This document shows, one piece after another, positions 7,374 through 16,595 of a DNA stretch of 34,952 nucleotides. A program made the position numbers and the translations under genes. Numbering within the stretch: the first letter of the stretch is position 1; each line of letters opens with the position of its first letter. Below the pieces are notes generated by a model. It did no database searches, was not told the origin of the DNA, and worked only from the letters and a program-made list of their open reading frames with translations. Where the stretch lies: contig JADZBU010000029.1 in assembly GCA_020851955.1 (NCBI GenBank), positions 1 to 34,952 on the forward strand, given 5' to 3'. This DNA comes from Chromatiaceae bacterium. Lineage in GTDB: Bacteria; Pseudomonadota; Gammaproteobacteria; Chromatiales; Chromatiaceae.

Positions 7374-8333
7374 CTATGCCTCGCTCGTACAGACCCGATC
7401 CCGACCCCGGGTCTTGGCGACATAGAGGGCCCGATCCGCCTGGGCCACCAGGGCGGCGACGGACGTCAGGCCCGAGGTGTCCCCGGCAAGGTACCGAGGA
7501 TGGGTCCTGGCGTCCGGACCTGCCGGGGCGGGGCTCGGCACCCCGCTGGCGACGCCAATGCTGACTGTCAGCGGGGCCGCCCCGGCGGTATCGGCCTGGG
7601 GTATGGCCAGGGCCCGGATAGCGGCGCGGATCTTTTCGCCCAGGGCGGCGCAAGCCTCCAGATGGCTACCGGGTGACAACACCATGAACTCCTCGCCCCC
7701 ATAGCGGGCCACCAAGTCACTGGTGCGCTGGACCGTCGCGACCAGCGCCCGCGCCACCCGACAGAGGCAGTCGTCCCCCTGGAGGTGGCCAAAGTGGTCG
7801 TTGTAGTCCTTGAAGTGGTCGATGTCGATCATCAGCAGGCCAAGCGGTTGTTGCTCCCGCGCGGCCCGCCCCCACTCCCTAGCCAACCGATCATCCAGGA
7901 CGCGGCGGTTGGGGATGCCGGTGAGGGGGTCGCGGTCACTGCTTGCGCGCAACTCGGCCGTCAGGGCACCCAGTTTGAGATTGACGGCGACCCGGGCGCG
8001 GACCAGGGTCGGCCTGATAGGCTTGTGGATGAAATCGACGGCCCCGGCCTCGAGGGCACGGATTTCCCGGCCCTCTTCGCTGTAGGCCGTCACGAAGATG
8101 ACCGGGAGGTCCGGATACTCCTGCTTCAGGATATGGCAGGTGGCAAAACCGTCCAGGTCCGGCATGTTGGCATCAAGCAAGACTAGATCGACCGGGTCAC
8201 GCGCCAGCAGGGCCAGGGCGTCGGCGCCTCCGGTAGCGAAACACACCTCCCCCAGACCCGCCAAGGCCTGCTCCAATATCTCGATGGCGGCGGGATCATC
8301 GTCAACGATCAGAATTCTGGCATCAGCGGTCAT
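7374..8333 (-). CDS. REC-GGDEF response regulator, diguanylate cyclase
   Basis: A 319-residue two-domain protein. The receiver domain (about 5-125) has acidic residues at 11-13, phosphoacceptor Asp54 in LLDANMPDLDG, and a KP motif. The GGDEF domain (about 150-315) carries intact GGEEF at 212-216 and an RTSD product-inhibition site at 203-206, five residues before it, so c-di-GMP synthesis with feedback control is expected. About 30 residues rich in Pro, Ala and Gly are inserted near the end of the cyclase domain (SGVPSPAPAGPD). The start at 8333 overlaps the stop of the upstream hybrid kinase as ATGA, indicating translational coupling. An in-frame ATG nine codons earlier is less likely. The phosphate probably comes from the neighbouring kinase's HPt domain. 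Confidence 0.9.
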   Translation of the reverse strand: MTADARILIVDDDPAAIEILEQALAGLGEVCFATGGADALALLARDPVDLVLLDANMPDLDGFATCHILKQEYPDLPVIFVTAYSEEGREIRALEAGAVDFIHKPIRPTLVRARVAVNLKLGALTAELRASSDRDPLTGIPNRRVLDDRLAREWGRAAREQQPLGLLMIDIDHFKDYNDHFGHLQGDDCLCRVARALVATVQRTSDLVARYGGEEFMVLSPGSHLEACAALGEKIRAAIRALAIPQADTAGAAPLTVSIGVASGVPSPAPAGPDARTHPRYLAGDTSGLTSVAALVAQADRALYVAKTRGRDRVCTSEA

Positions 8334-11300
8334 GGTGGGGTCTCCCGGGCGGTCTGGCATGGCACGGCGCCGGCTGGCGCCTCATCCAGAACGGCAAGCG
8401 CCTCCTGATAATGCAAGCCGCGGATGGCATGCGCGAGGTCTTCGGTTCTGGCCTCGCCCAACAGGCCCAGGAGCGCCGGTCGCAGGTCCTCAAAACGGTG
8501 CCGGGCACGGAGGTTGTGGCGGCGCAGGTCCGTGCGCAGGGCCTCTAGCTCGTCAACCGTCAGGGTGGGGGCGGGGACCGGCGGGCTGGTCATGCTGGAG
8601 GGAATGGTCGGCAGGGCCGTGGGGTTGGCCTCGTGGGACAAGGTGGCCTCGGCGGCGGGCGGCGCCCGCCAGGCTTGAATCGCCGCCAGCAGGCTGGACA
8701 GTTGCCGGCCCAGATCGGCGAGGGGACCCGCCAGGTCGGTCTCGCCACGGTCGATGGCCTCCTCCAGTGACCGGGCCAAGGCCATGAGGTCCAGGGCCCC
8801 GATTTGGCCCGCCCCGCCGCGCAGCGTATGGATGCGCCGGGCGGCCTGCTCCCGCTCGCCCTGGGCCAACTCCCGGGCCGTCTGGTCCACGGCATCGGCG
8901 TATTCCTCCGCGAAACGCTCCAGCAGCCGCAGGAAGAGGTCCCGGTTATGGCTCAGGGTCTCGGCGGCCCGCTCCCGGTCGATGCCGGCGATGGCGGGGA
9001 AGTCTCCGGCCGCGGTGGGGCCGGGCACCGGTGGCGCGGTCAGGGTTGGCTGACCGGGTGCTGGCGGACGGGGCGTGACCCAGGTCAGCAGGAGGGTCGT
9101 CATCCGCTCCAGATTCAGTGGCTTGCCCAGGATGGCACTGAAGCCGGCGGCGCGCGTGGCCTCCCGTTCCTCGGGCAGGACCCCGGCGGTGAGGGCAATG
9201 ACGGGCAAGTCGGTCAGGCCCAGCTCGCCGCGGATCAAGCGGGTGGCCGTCAGGCCGTCCATGACCGGCATCCGCACATCCATCAGTACGGCGGCGAAGG
9301 CCCCGGGCCGGGACTTGAGCTGCTCGAGCGCCTGCTGGCCGTCGGCGACCAGGGTGCTGGTGGCTCCTTCGAGCGCCAGGGCCCGCTCCACCAGATCCCG
9401 GTTCAGGGCGCTGTCGTCCACCACCAGCAGGTGGGCGCCGCTCAGGCGCGGCCCGCCGCCGGGGGGCGACTCGCGGGTCGGCGCCGCCGCGGCCGTGGCT
9501 GCCTCGGCCGCCGCCCGCGCGAAGGGCAGCTCGAACCAGAAGGTGCTGCCGGCGCCAACCTGGCTCTCGACCCCGATCTCCCCGCCCATCAGCTCCACCA
9601 GTTGCTTGCAGATCGGCAGGCCCAGACCGGTGCCACCGAAACGGCGGCTGATGCCGGCATCGGCCTGGGTGAAGGGCAGAAAGATGGCGTCCAGCAAGCC
9701 GGGTTCGATGCCGATACCGGTATCACGAATCTCGCAGCGCAGGCGCACGGCCCCCGTGGCGGATGGCCGGGTATCGACGCTCAGCGTGACCTCGCCCCGG
9801 GCGGTGAACTTGATGGCGTTGCCGATCAGATTGACGAGGATCTGCTCCAGCCGCAGGGCATCGCCCAGCAGGGTGAGAGCCGGTAACGCCGGTAGTGACG
9901 CCAGGCCCGATTCCGGCAGCGGCTCCGGTAATGACTCCGGACGTGACTCGGGCGGGTGCTCGGGCCGCGGCTCGGGGTGTGCTCCCGGCACTGTGGGCCC
10001 GGTCTCGATCCGGAAGGCCAGCCCCTTGCTCCGCGCGGTCTGGGCCATCAGGCTATCGACCCGGGCCAGCACCGTCCCCAGGTCGAAGGGGCGGGACTCG
10101 ATGCTCAAGCCGCCCGCCTCGATCTTGGCGAGGTCGAGGATATGGTTGAGCAGGCCGAGCAGCGACTGGCCGGCGGTCTGAATGTGATGGACCATGTCGC
10201 GTTGATCGGTCCGGAGCGGGCCGCGGTCGAGCACCTGGGCCAGGCCCAGCACCACGTTCAGCGGGGTGCGGATCTCGTGGCTCATGTGAGCCACGAATTC
10301 GCTTTTGGCCTGGCTGGCCGCCTCGGCGGTCGCGCGGGCCTCTCGCAGTTCGTGCTCGTAAGCCTTGCGCTCGGTGACGTCCTGCACCTGGGAGATGAAA
10401 TAGCGCGGCTGGCCCTGGGGATCGCGCACCAGGGAGGAGGCGACCTGGCCATGGATGAGATGGCCGTCGCGATGGCGATAACGCTTCTCGAAGGTGGCGC
10501 TTTCGCCGTTGCCGTGGACCGCGCGTCCGATGAATTCCGGGCTCAGGTTCAGGTCTTCGGGGATTGTCAGGTCATTGACGGTCAACCCCATCAGTTCTTC
10601 GCGGCTGTAGCCGAAGATGCTGGTCATCTTGTCGTTGACCTGGATGAACCGGCCCTGGGTATCCACCAGGCACATACCCGTATTGGCGTTGTCGAAGGCC
10701 AGGCGGAAGCGCTCTTCACTTTCCCGCAGGACTTCCTCCTGCCAGTGCTGGGCCGTGATGTCGCGGTTGACGCCGACCATCCGCCAGGGCCGGCCCTCGG
10801 CATCCGGCTGAATGACCGCCGCCGCCTGGATGTAGCGCACCCGCTCTTCCGGCAGTTGGATTCGGAACACGTCCTCGAAGGGTGTCTGATCACGGAGAGC
10901 CTCCCGCAACTTGGTCTCCGACCGCCCAAGGTCGTCCGGGTGTACCTGTGATTGCCAGAAGTCGTAGTAGAGTCCGCTGCGGCGCGCCTCTGCCGACAGC
11001 TCGTACCAGTCGCAAATCCGGTCGTCCCACTCCAATTTGCCCGTGCCGATATCCCAACTCCAGATGCCGATCTCGGCCGCCCGGGTGGCAAGCTGGAGCA
11101 GGCGCAGGGACTCCTGGATGCGCTGTTCCGCCGCGATCCGATCGGAGACATCCACATCGGTGCCGACCATACGCAGGGGCTGACCGGCGACGTTCTGGGC
11201 CAAGATCCTCCCGGTGCTGTGGATCCAGCGGACCACGCCAGTCCTGGTGATAATCCGATAGTCGCTCCTGTAGACCGGGGCGCGGCCCTGTCGATAGTCG

Positions 11301-13414
11301 TCGAGGACGCGTTGGCATTTTGCCTCATCGTCGGGGTGGAGGTGTTGTCTCCAGAGCGCGTAGCTCGCCGGCACCTCGCCGGGCTCGTACCCGTATAGGG
11401 CATACCAGCGGGTGTTGCAGGTGACGGCGCCGGCGTCGAGGTCCAATTCCCAGACGGCGTCGTTGTTTACCTCCATGGCCTGGCGGTAGCGTTCCTCGCT
11501 TCGCTGGAGTTCGAACTCGGCCCGTTTACGGGCGGTGATGTCTTCCACCATGCACAGGTGCAGCCGTGGCCCGGCGGCCCCCAGGATCAGGGTCCCCACC
11601 CTGAGTTCGCACCAGACCAGGCCGCCGTCGGCCCGCAGGTAGCGCTTTTCCCGCTGAAAGCCGTCAATGGCCCCCGCGTGCAGCCGGGCCACCAGCTCCA
11701 GTTCACCCGGCAGGTCGTCCGGGTGGGTGATGCCCTCCCAGCCCCGAGCAAGGAAGTCCTCCCGGGTGCGGCCCAGGATCCCAAGGAGTCGGTCGTTGGC
11801 CTCCAGCAGCCGGGCGGTTTCCGGGTCGAACAGGGCGATCCCCAATGGCGACTGTTCGAACATGGCCCGAAACTTGGCCTCCGATGCGGTCACCCGGTTC
11901 AGCGCCGCCGCCACTTCATCCCGCGCCGTCAGCAGTGCCGCGGTCCGTTCCGCCACGCGCGCCTCAAGCTGCTGATTTTCGGTCGTCAGGGCCTGTTCGG
12001 CGCGCCGCAGGTCCTGATTGGTCTGGCCGAGTTCGTCGAAGGCGGCGCGCAAGCGGCTGGTCATCCGACCGAAGGAGGCGCCCAGTTCCCCCAGTTCCCG
12101 GATCGGCGCGGGCGGGAGCGGCTGAGCGAAGTCGCCCGCGGCGAGGCGGCGGCACGCCGCGTTCAAGGCTTCCACGGGGCGGCTGATCGCGCGGGCGGCC
12201 AGCAGACCCAGCAGGATGGCGATGGCCAAGGCCAGGCCGGCGAACAGGAGGGGTTCGTACAGTTGGTCGAGAATCAGGGCCGTGAAGTCACTTTGCGGGG
12301 CCACGATCAGGGTGAGCCAGTCCGGGCGCTCGGGCGTCGGGGTCGTGGTGGCCACCAGTGCCAGATAGTCCGTACCCTCGACGCTGAAGGCAAAAGCGGC
12401 GGGCTCCCGCAATCCCGGCAGGGACGGCTGCCGCGCCAGCAGTTGCCGGGCGAGCGCGCGGGTAAGCGGGTCGGCGCTGTCGGTGGCCGCGCGCCGCCGG
12501 GTCTCCACCGCGACGTTCTGGGCGTGGTCGGTCCGTGCCTGGCTGTCAAAGGGGATTTCGTCGGTGGAGGTGGCCACCAGCAGCCCCTCTCGGTCAAGCA
12601 ACAGGGTCTGCCCATGGGCACTGACCCTCAGCTCTCGCAGGAAGTCACCCATTTCGACCAGGGTCATGCCGGCGACCAGCACCCCCTTGACCTCGCCACC
12701 GGGTTCGCGGGCAGCTAGATCGAAGGGCTGGGCATAGAAGCTGACCAGCAGCGGCTGATCCGGTCCCTTGGCCAGGCTGACCGACAGTCGCCAGTCCCCC
12801 TGTCCGGCGGCCCGCACCGCCGGGTACCAGGCCCTGCCGGGCGGGTCGTTGTGGGGATCGTAATTTCGACGGGACGCGAGCAGGGCCCCCGGCTGGCCTG
12901 ACGCGTCGGTCTGGTAGTGGAGCAGGCGGCCATCGGTCGAGTCATCGAAACGCCGGATGAGGAAATCATCGGGCCCGGTCCGGGCCAGCATCCGCAATTC
13001 GTGCCGGTCCGTCACCAGGCCGATACTGTCGAGTTCGGGGAACAGCGCCAACTGGGCGGCGAAATGCCGTTCCAGCCCGGCCCGGTCGGTCGGATCGAGC
13101 AGGCCCTGGCTGATCAGGCGGGCGTTGACCGCGACGACCTGGCGCAGGGCCGACTGGGTCAGGGCCAGGCGTTGGTCGATGCGCTCGGCGGTCTCCGCCA
13201 GCAACTGCCTGGCCAGGGTGGTCACGGCCCGCTGGCTGGCCTGGTAGGACAGCCATCCGACGGTGCCCACGATCCCCAGCGTCAGCGCGGTGAAGGCGGC
13301 CAGGAGGAGGGTCCGCAACGAGCTTCCGCCCAGGATCGCCATGAGACGCGCCCAGCGGCCCGGGGATGGGCCTGGCAGTGGGGGCTGCGGTGATGATGTG
13401 ACGTTGGCGGGCAT
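8330..13414 (-). CDS. Giant hybrid sensor histidine kinase (cache-like, HAMP, 4x PAS, HisKA, HATPase, REC, HPt)
   Basis: A 1694-residue membrane phosphorelay protein. Helices at about 33-55 and 385-407 bracket a periplasmic cache-like sensor. HAMP (about 408-460) and a coiled coil follow. Four PAS/PAC units lie near 512-635, 637-765, 765-895 and 895-1020, with PAC-type phrases such as VEDITARKRAE and VQDVTERKAYE. HisKA has HMSHEIRTPLN (His1046). The ATPase domain has LIGNAIKF and GGTGLGLPICKQL but carries a Pro/Glu/Ser-rich insertion near 1135-1175. A receiver has Asp1379 in LMDVRMPVMDG, and an HPt domain has RRIHTLRGG (His1529). A tail of about 100 residues follows. Phosphate should flow His1046 to Asp1379 to His1529 and then to the coupled REC-GGDEF protein. 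The signal sensed is unknown. Confidence 0.92.
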   Translation of the reverse strand: MPANVTSSPQPPLPGPSPGRWARLMAILGGSSLRTLLLAAFTALTLGIVGTVGWLSYQASQRAVTTLARQLLAETAERIDQRLALTQSALRQVVAVNARLISQGLLDPTDRAGLERHFAAQLALFPELDSIGLVTDRHELRMLARTGPDDFLIRRFDDSTDGRLLHYQTDASGQPGALLASRRNYDPHNDPPGRAWYPAVRAAGQGDWRLSVSLAKGPDQPLLVSFYAQPFDLAAREPGGEVKGVLVAGMTLVEMGDFLRELRVSAHGQTLLLDREGLLVATSTDEIPFDSQARTDHAQNVAVETRRRAATDSADPLTRALARQLLARQPSLPGLREPAAFAFSVEGTDYLALVATTTPTPERPDWLTLIVAPQSDFTALILDQLYEPLLFAGLALAIAILLGLLAARAISRPVEALNAACRRLAAGDFAQPLPPAPIRELGELGASFGRMTSRLRAAFDELGQTNQDLRRAEQALTTENQQLEARVAERTAALLTARDEVAAALNRVTASEAKFRAMFEQSPLGIALFDPETARLLEANDRLLGILGRTREDFLARGWEGITHPDDLPGELELVARLHAGAIDGFQREKRYLRADGGLVWCELRVGTLILGAAGPRLHLCMVEDITARKRAEFELQRSEERYRQAMEVNNDAVWELDLDAGAVTCNTRWYALYGYEPGEVPASYALWRQHLHPDDEAKCQRVLDDYRQGRAPVYRSDYRIITRTGVVRWIHSTGRILAQNVAGQPLRMVGTDVDVSDRIAAEQRIQESLRLLQLATRAAEIGIWSWDIGTGKLEWDDRICDWYELSAEARRSGLYYDFWQSQVHPDDLGRSETKLREALRDQTPFEDVFRIQLPEERVRYIQAAAVIQPDAEGRPWRMVGVNRDITAQHWQEEVLRESEERFRLAFDNANTGMCLVDTQGRFIQVNDKMTSIFGYSREELMGLTVNDLTIPEDLNLSPEFIGRAVHGNGESATFEKRYRHRDGHLIHGQVASSLVRDPQGQPRYFISQVQDVTERKAYEHELREARATAEAASQAKSEFVAHMSHEIRTPLNVVLGLAQVLDRGPLRTDQRDMVHHIQTAGQSLLGLLNHILDLAKIEAGGLSIESRPFDLGTVLARVDSLMAQTARSKGLAFRIETGPTVPGAHPEPRPEHPPESRPESLPEPLPESGLASLPALPALTLLGDALRLEQILVNLIGNAIKFTARGEVTLSVDTRPSATGAVRLRCEIRDTGIGIEPGLLDAIFLPFTQADAGISRRFGGTGLGLPICKQLVELMGGEIGVESQVGAGSTFWFELPFARAAAEAATAAAAPTRESPPGGGPRLSGAHLLVVDDSALNRDLVERALALEGATSTLVADGQQALEQLKSRPGAFAAVLMDVRMPVMDGLTATRLIRGELGLTDLPVIALTAGVLPEEREATRAAGFSAILGKPLNLERMTTLLLTWVTPRPPAPGQPTLTAPPVPGPTAAGDFPAIAGIDRERAAETLSHNRDLFLRLLERFAEEYADAVDQTARELAQGEREQAARRIHTLRGGAGQIGALDLMALARSLEEAIDRGETDLAGPLADLGRQLSSLLAAIQAWRAPPAAEATLSHEANPTALPTIPSSMTSPPVPAPTLTVDELEALRTDLRRHNLRARHRFEDLRPALLGLLGEARTEDLAHAIRGLHYQEALAVLDEAPAGAVPCQTARETPP

Positions 13415-13619
13415 GGCAGGGTGATGAAGGCCGGGACGGATCGGAAACCTCGCAAGAATACTCCACCCCAGAAAAACAGGGCCAGATTAAGCCGGCTCCC
13501 TCCGCCGCGATGGGGCGAGGATGACCAGGCCCCGCCGTTTTCAAGTGCCGGCCAGGGAACGAAAGTGGTGGATAATGACCGGTGCCGAATGATGCCACCC
13601 CCGCTGGAGGGCTTGACCC

Positions 13620-14243
13620 ATGCCCACGACCGAACTCCTGCTGGCCTTTGCCGCCGCCGCCTTCCTGGTCATTCTGATTCCGGGCCCCACCGTGCTGCTG
13701 GTGACGGGCTACGCCCTGTCGCGGGGCCTGCGCCTCGCCCTGCTGTGCATGGTGGGCGTCATCCTCGGCGATGCCGTTGCCATGATGCTCACCTTCGTGG
13801 GGCTGGGGGCTATCTTGGCGGCCTCGGCGGAAGGCTTCCTGATCCTGAAATGGCTGGGGGCCGCCTACCTGATTTATCTCGGCGTGGAGCTGTGGCGGAC
13901 CCCCTGGGTTGGCGACGCCACGGGGGATCGGCAAGCGGGCAGCCCCCTGGGAGTCCTGGTCCGGGGCTTTACCGCCAACGTACTTCATCCCAAGGGGCTG
14001 GCCTTTTACAGCGCCTTTCTACCCCAGTTCATCAGCCCCGCCTCGCCCGCACTGCCGCAAATGCTCGTCCTGGGCCTGACCTTCGTGACCCTTGCCTTTA
14101 GCGTCCTGCTGGGCTACGCGGTAGCCGCCGCGCGGTTTCGCGCCTTCCTCGTCCAGCCCAGGATACGCCGCCTGTCCCATCGCACCGGCGCCGCTTGTCT
14201 GGTAGGCGCCGGCCTCTACACCCTCTCCCTGAATCGGAGCTAA
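13620..14243 (+). CDS. LysE/RhtB family amino-acid exporter
   Basis: A 207-residue integral membrane protein with about six hydrophobic helices. The LysE-family signatures are clear: ILIPGPTVLLVTGYALSRG in the first helices, then GVILGDAV, KWLGAAYLIYLGVELWR and a FTANVLHPKGLAFY segment. The family exports basic or neutral amino acids, and sometimes cations, by proton exchange across the inner membrane. The substrate cannot be read from sequence. GGAGGG lies 13 bases before the ATG. It is divergent from the giant kinase, with a 205-base gap that must hold both promoters, and convergent with fetB (17-base gap). Confidence 0.9.
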   Translation: MPTTELLLAFAAAAFLVILIPGPTVLLVTGYALSRGLRLALLCMVGVILGDAVAMMLTFVGLGAILAASAEGFLILKWLGAAYLIYLGVELWRTPWVGDATGDRQAGSPLGVLVRGFTANVLHPKGLAFYSAFLPQFISPASPALPQMLVLGLTFVTLAFSVLLGYAVAAARFRAFLVQPRIRRLSHRTGAACLVGAGLYTLSLNRS

Positions 14244-14260
14244 GCGACCACGGGCGACGC

Positions 14261-15064
14261 CTATCGCTCCGGCCCGGTCAGCCGGTCGAGCCGTAACCGC
14301 TGCCGCTGGTCGAAGAGGCGCCGGGAGCCGATCCAGACGGCGGCGGCGCTGCCGAGGCCGGTGCCGGCGGAGATGAGGAAGAGGATCATCATCTGATACT
14401 TGGCCGCCTCCATGGGTGGGCTGCCGGCGAGGATCTGGCCGGTCATCATGCCGGGCAGGCTGACCAGGCCGGCGGCGGCCATGGAGTTGATGATGGGGAT
14501 GAGGCCGGCGCGGATGGAGTCGCGGCGGATGTCGCGGATGGCGCATTCCCAGCTCTGGCCCAGGAGCAGGCGGGCCTCGATGCCGCCCCGTCCCTCCCAG
14601 GCCTGGCGGCTCAGGTTGTCGAGGGTGATGGCGATGCCGCTCATGGTGTTGCCCAGCAACATGCCGAGCAGGGGGATGAGGTACTGAGGCTGGTACCAGG
14701 GCTCGACCCCGATGATGAGGATGAGGGCCAGGATGATGACGCTGAAGGAGGAGATGAACATGGACAGGGTGCCTATGCCAAAGCCCCAGGCGCCCCGGTA
14801 GCGGTGCTTCTGCCGCGCCACCACCTCCCAACCAGCGACGCCGAGCATCACCAGGGCCCAGAGACCGGTGAGAGCGAGGCTGGTCTGGGCGAAGAGAAAG
14901 TTCAGCACCAGGCCGATGAGGCTCAACTGGATGGCGCTGCGCAGGGCGGCCACCAGCACCCGCTTTTCCACCCCCAGGTGCAGGCGCCAGGAGAGCAGGG
15001 CCAGCAGCAATACCAGGCTGGCGGCCAGGGCGAGGTCGAAGGGACTGAGGACGATAAGCTCCAT
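14261..15064 (-). CDS. fetB: FetB-like iron-export ABC transporter permease
   Basis: A 267-residue permease with about seven hydrophobic helices, of the UPF0014/FetB (YbbM) family. Recognisable segments are LRSAIQLSLIGLVLNFLF, PLLGMLLGNTMSGIAITL, the cytoplasmic ECAIRDIRRDSIRAGLIP coupling stretch, and GLVSLPGMMTGQILAG. With FetA it forms a transporter that in Escherichia coli lowers cellular iron and helps oxidative-stress resistance. Its ATG overlaps the fetA stop as TGATG, so the two are translationally coupled. Length is normal for the family. Confidence 0.9.
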   Translation of the reverse strand: MELIVLSPFDLALAASLVLLLALLSWRLHLGVEKRVLVAALRSAIQLSLIGLVLNFLFAQTSLALTGLWALVMLGVAGWEVVARQKHRYRGAWGFGIGTLSMFISSFSVIILALILIIGVEPWYQPQYLIPLLGMLLGNTMSGIAITLDNLSRQAWEGRGGIEARLLLGQSWECAIRDIRRDSIRAGLIPIINSMAAAGLVSLPGMMTGQILAGSPPMEAAKYQMMILFLISAGTGLGSAAAVWIGSRRLFDQRQRLRLDRLTGPER

Positions 15065-15762
15065 CAGGCGGCGGGCTCCTCTGGTTCAGCCACCAGACGG
15101 TCGCCCTGGATCTCCAGCCGGCGGGCGCCGGGCAGGCCCGGGGCTGGCAGGGCCAGGCGGCGGCGCTGGTCCGGGTCATGGCTCACCCACAGCACGGCGG
15201 CCCCCTGGTCGCGGCGATAGTCCTGGATCAGGTCCTCGACCCGGTCGCGATTGGGCGGGTCCAGATTGGCGGTAGCCTCGTCGAGGAGCAGCACCTGGGG
15301 CTGGAGGGCCAGCAGCCGCGCCAGGGCCAGGCGCTGGCGTTCGCCGGTGGAGAGACGGGAGACGGTCCAGTCCAGCACCTCGGACGTGAAGCCGAGGCGG
15401 AGGAGCAGGGCTTGGGTGGCCGGGCCGACCGCGTCGGCGGGGGTCCCGCCGCCAAGGCCGGCCCCGGTCCCATTCGGGGGCACCCGGTCGAAGTGATCTC
15501 CCACCCGGTCATACCACCAGAAGGACTCCGCCGGCAGCAGGGCCACGCGGCGGCGCCAGGCGGGAGCGGGCAGGGCGGAACAGGCCGTGCCGTCCAGCCA
15601 GGCCTCGCCCTCGTGGGGGTCCAGGTCCGCCAGGGCGCGCAGCAGCAGGCTCTTGCCGGAACCGGAGGGGCCAGAGAGCAGCACCAGATCCCCCGCGGCC
15701 AGGGTGAGATCCAGCGGCGCCAGGTTGCGGGTCTTGAGCCCTTGGAGTCGTAGGGCGGCCAT
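15064..15762 (-). CDS. fetA: FetA-like ABC transporter ATP-binding protein
   Basis: A 232-residue ABC ATPase. Walker A is GPSGSGKS (residues 31-38), the Q-loop area reads LLPAESFWWYDRVGDHF, the signature is LSTGERQRLALARLLAL and Walker B is VLLLDEATANLD, followed by an H-loop in VSHDPDQ. It is paired by overlap with the FetB permease and starts one base after the trmB stop codon, so trmB-fetA-fetB is probably one transcript. The likely role is energising export of iron. A Gly/Pro-rich insertion of about 20 residues lies between the Q-loop and the signature (GTGAGLGGGTPAD). Confidence 0.9.
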   Translation of the reverse strand: MAALRLQGLKTRNLAPLDLTLAAGDLVLLSGPSGSGKSLLLRALADLDPHEGEAWLDGTACSALPAPAWRRRVALLPAESFWWYDRVGDHFDRVPPNGTGAGLGGGTPADAVGPATQALLLRLGFTSEVLDWTVSRLSTGERQRLALARLLALQPQVLLLDEATANLDPPNRDRVEDLIQDYRRDQGAAVLWVSHDPDQRRRLALPAPGLPGARRLEIQGDRLVAEPEEPAA

Positions 15763-15763
15763 G

Positions 15764-16468
15764 TCAGCGACGCAGGAACATCAGGTCCCAGACCCCATGC
15801 CCCAACCGCTGGCCACGTTGCTCGAACTTGGTCAGGGGGCGATCCTCGGGGCGGGGGGTGAAGTGGCCCGGCCCGGCGGCGTTCCGGAAGAGGGCCTCAC
15901 TGGCCGTCAACACCTCCAGCATTTGCAGGGCATAGGGCTCCCAGTCGGTGGCGGCGTGGAAGAGGCCCGCCGGGCGGATGACCCGGGCCAGCCGCGTCAC
16001 GAATTCCGGGTTGAGGAGGCGCCGCTTGTGGTGGCGCTTCTTGGGCCAGGGATCGGGGAAGAGCAGATAGACCCCCGCCAGGCTGGCGGGTGCCAGGCCG
16101 CTGTCCAGCAGGTCCACGGCGTCCTGGCGCACCAGGCGCAGGTTGCCGAGGCCCCGCCGTTCGATCTCGAGCAGGAGGTGGCCGACGCCGGGCCCATGGA
16201 CCTCGACGCCGAGGTAATTGCGCTCGGGATGGCGCGCGGCGATCTTCGCCAGGGTCTCGCCATTGCCGAAGCCGATCTCCAGATAGACGGGCTGGTCGTT
16301 GCCAAACAGGGCCGGCAGATCGAGGGCCTCGCCCGGGGGCCGCTCGACGCCGTAACGCGGCCAAAGCTCGGCGAAGGCGCGCTCCTGGGCCTCGGTCAGC
16401 CGGCCCTGACGCAGCACAAAGCTGCGGATGGGGCGCCGCTGGGGCGGTTGATCCGGCGTTGAGTCCAT
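15764..16468 (-). CDS. trmB: TrmB, tRNA (guanine-46-N7)-methyltransferase
   Basis: At the chosen start the protein has 234 residues, the usual size. It uses S-adenosylmethionine to make m7G46 in tRNA variable loops. Visible motifs are RSFVLRQGRLTEAQ near the N-terminus, the SAM-binding EIGFGNGETL, the acidic GVEVHGPG, the family hallmark LLFPDPWPKKRHHKRRL, a TDWEPYALQML segment and the C-terminal TKFEQRGQRLGHGVWDL. An upstream in-frame ATG would add 29 Pro/His-rich residues with no family match, so the start at 16468 is preferred. The fetA gene follows one base after the stop. Confidence 0.95.
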   Translation of the reverse strand: MDSTPDQPPQRRPIRSFVLRQGRLTEAQERAFAELWPRYGVERPPGEALDLPALFGNDQPVYLEIGFGNGETLAKIAARHPERNYLGVEVHGPGVGHLLLEIERRGLGNLRLVRQDAVDLLDSGLAPASLAGVYLLFPDPWPKKRHHKRRLLNPEFVTRLARVIRPAGLFHAATDWEPYALQMLEVLTASEALFRNAAGPGHFTPRPEDRPLTKFEQRGQRLGHGVWDLMFLRR

Positions 16469-16595
16469 CAGGATACGAGCCCTTCGCGGGCAGGCATGGA
16501 CATGGGTGGGGAGGATTCCTGGGTGGCGGTGGTGACAGGGCGGCGCGGGCGGCAAGGATAAACGATTTCCTGGGGTGGCGAGGCGAGTCGGGGCC

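Noticed and set aside
8804-10951. Several long plus-strand frames opposite the giant hybrid kinase
   Set aside because: Low-complexity Arg/Gly/Ser/Pro sequences with no motifs; the minus strand encodes recognisable REC, HPt, PAS and kinase domains.
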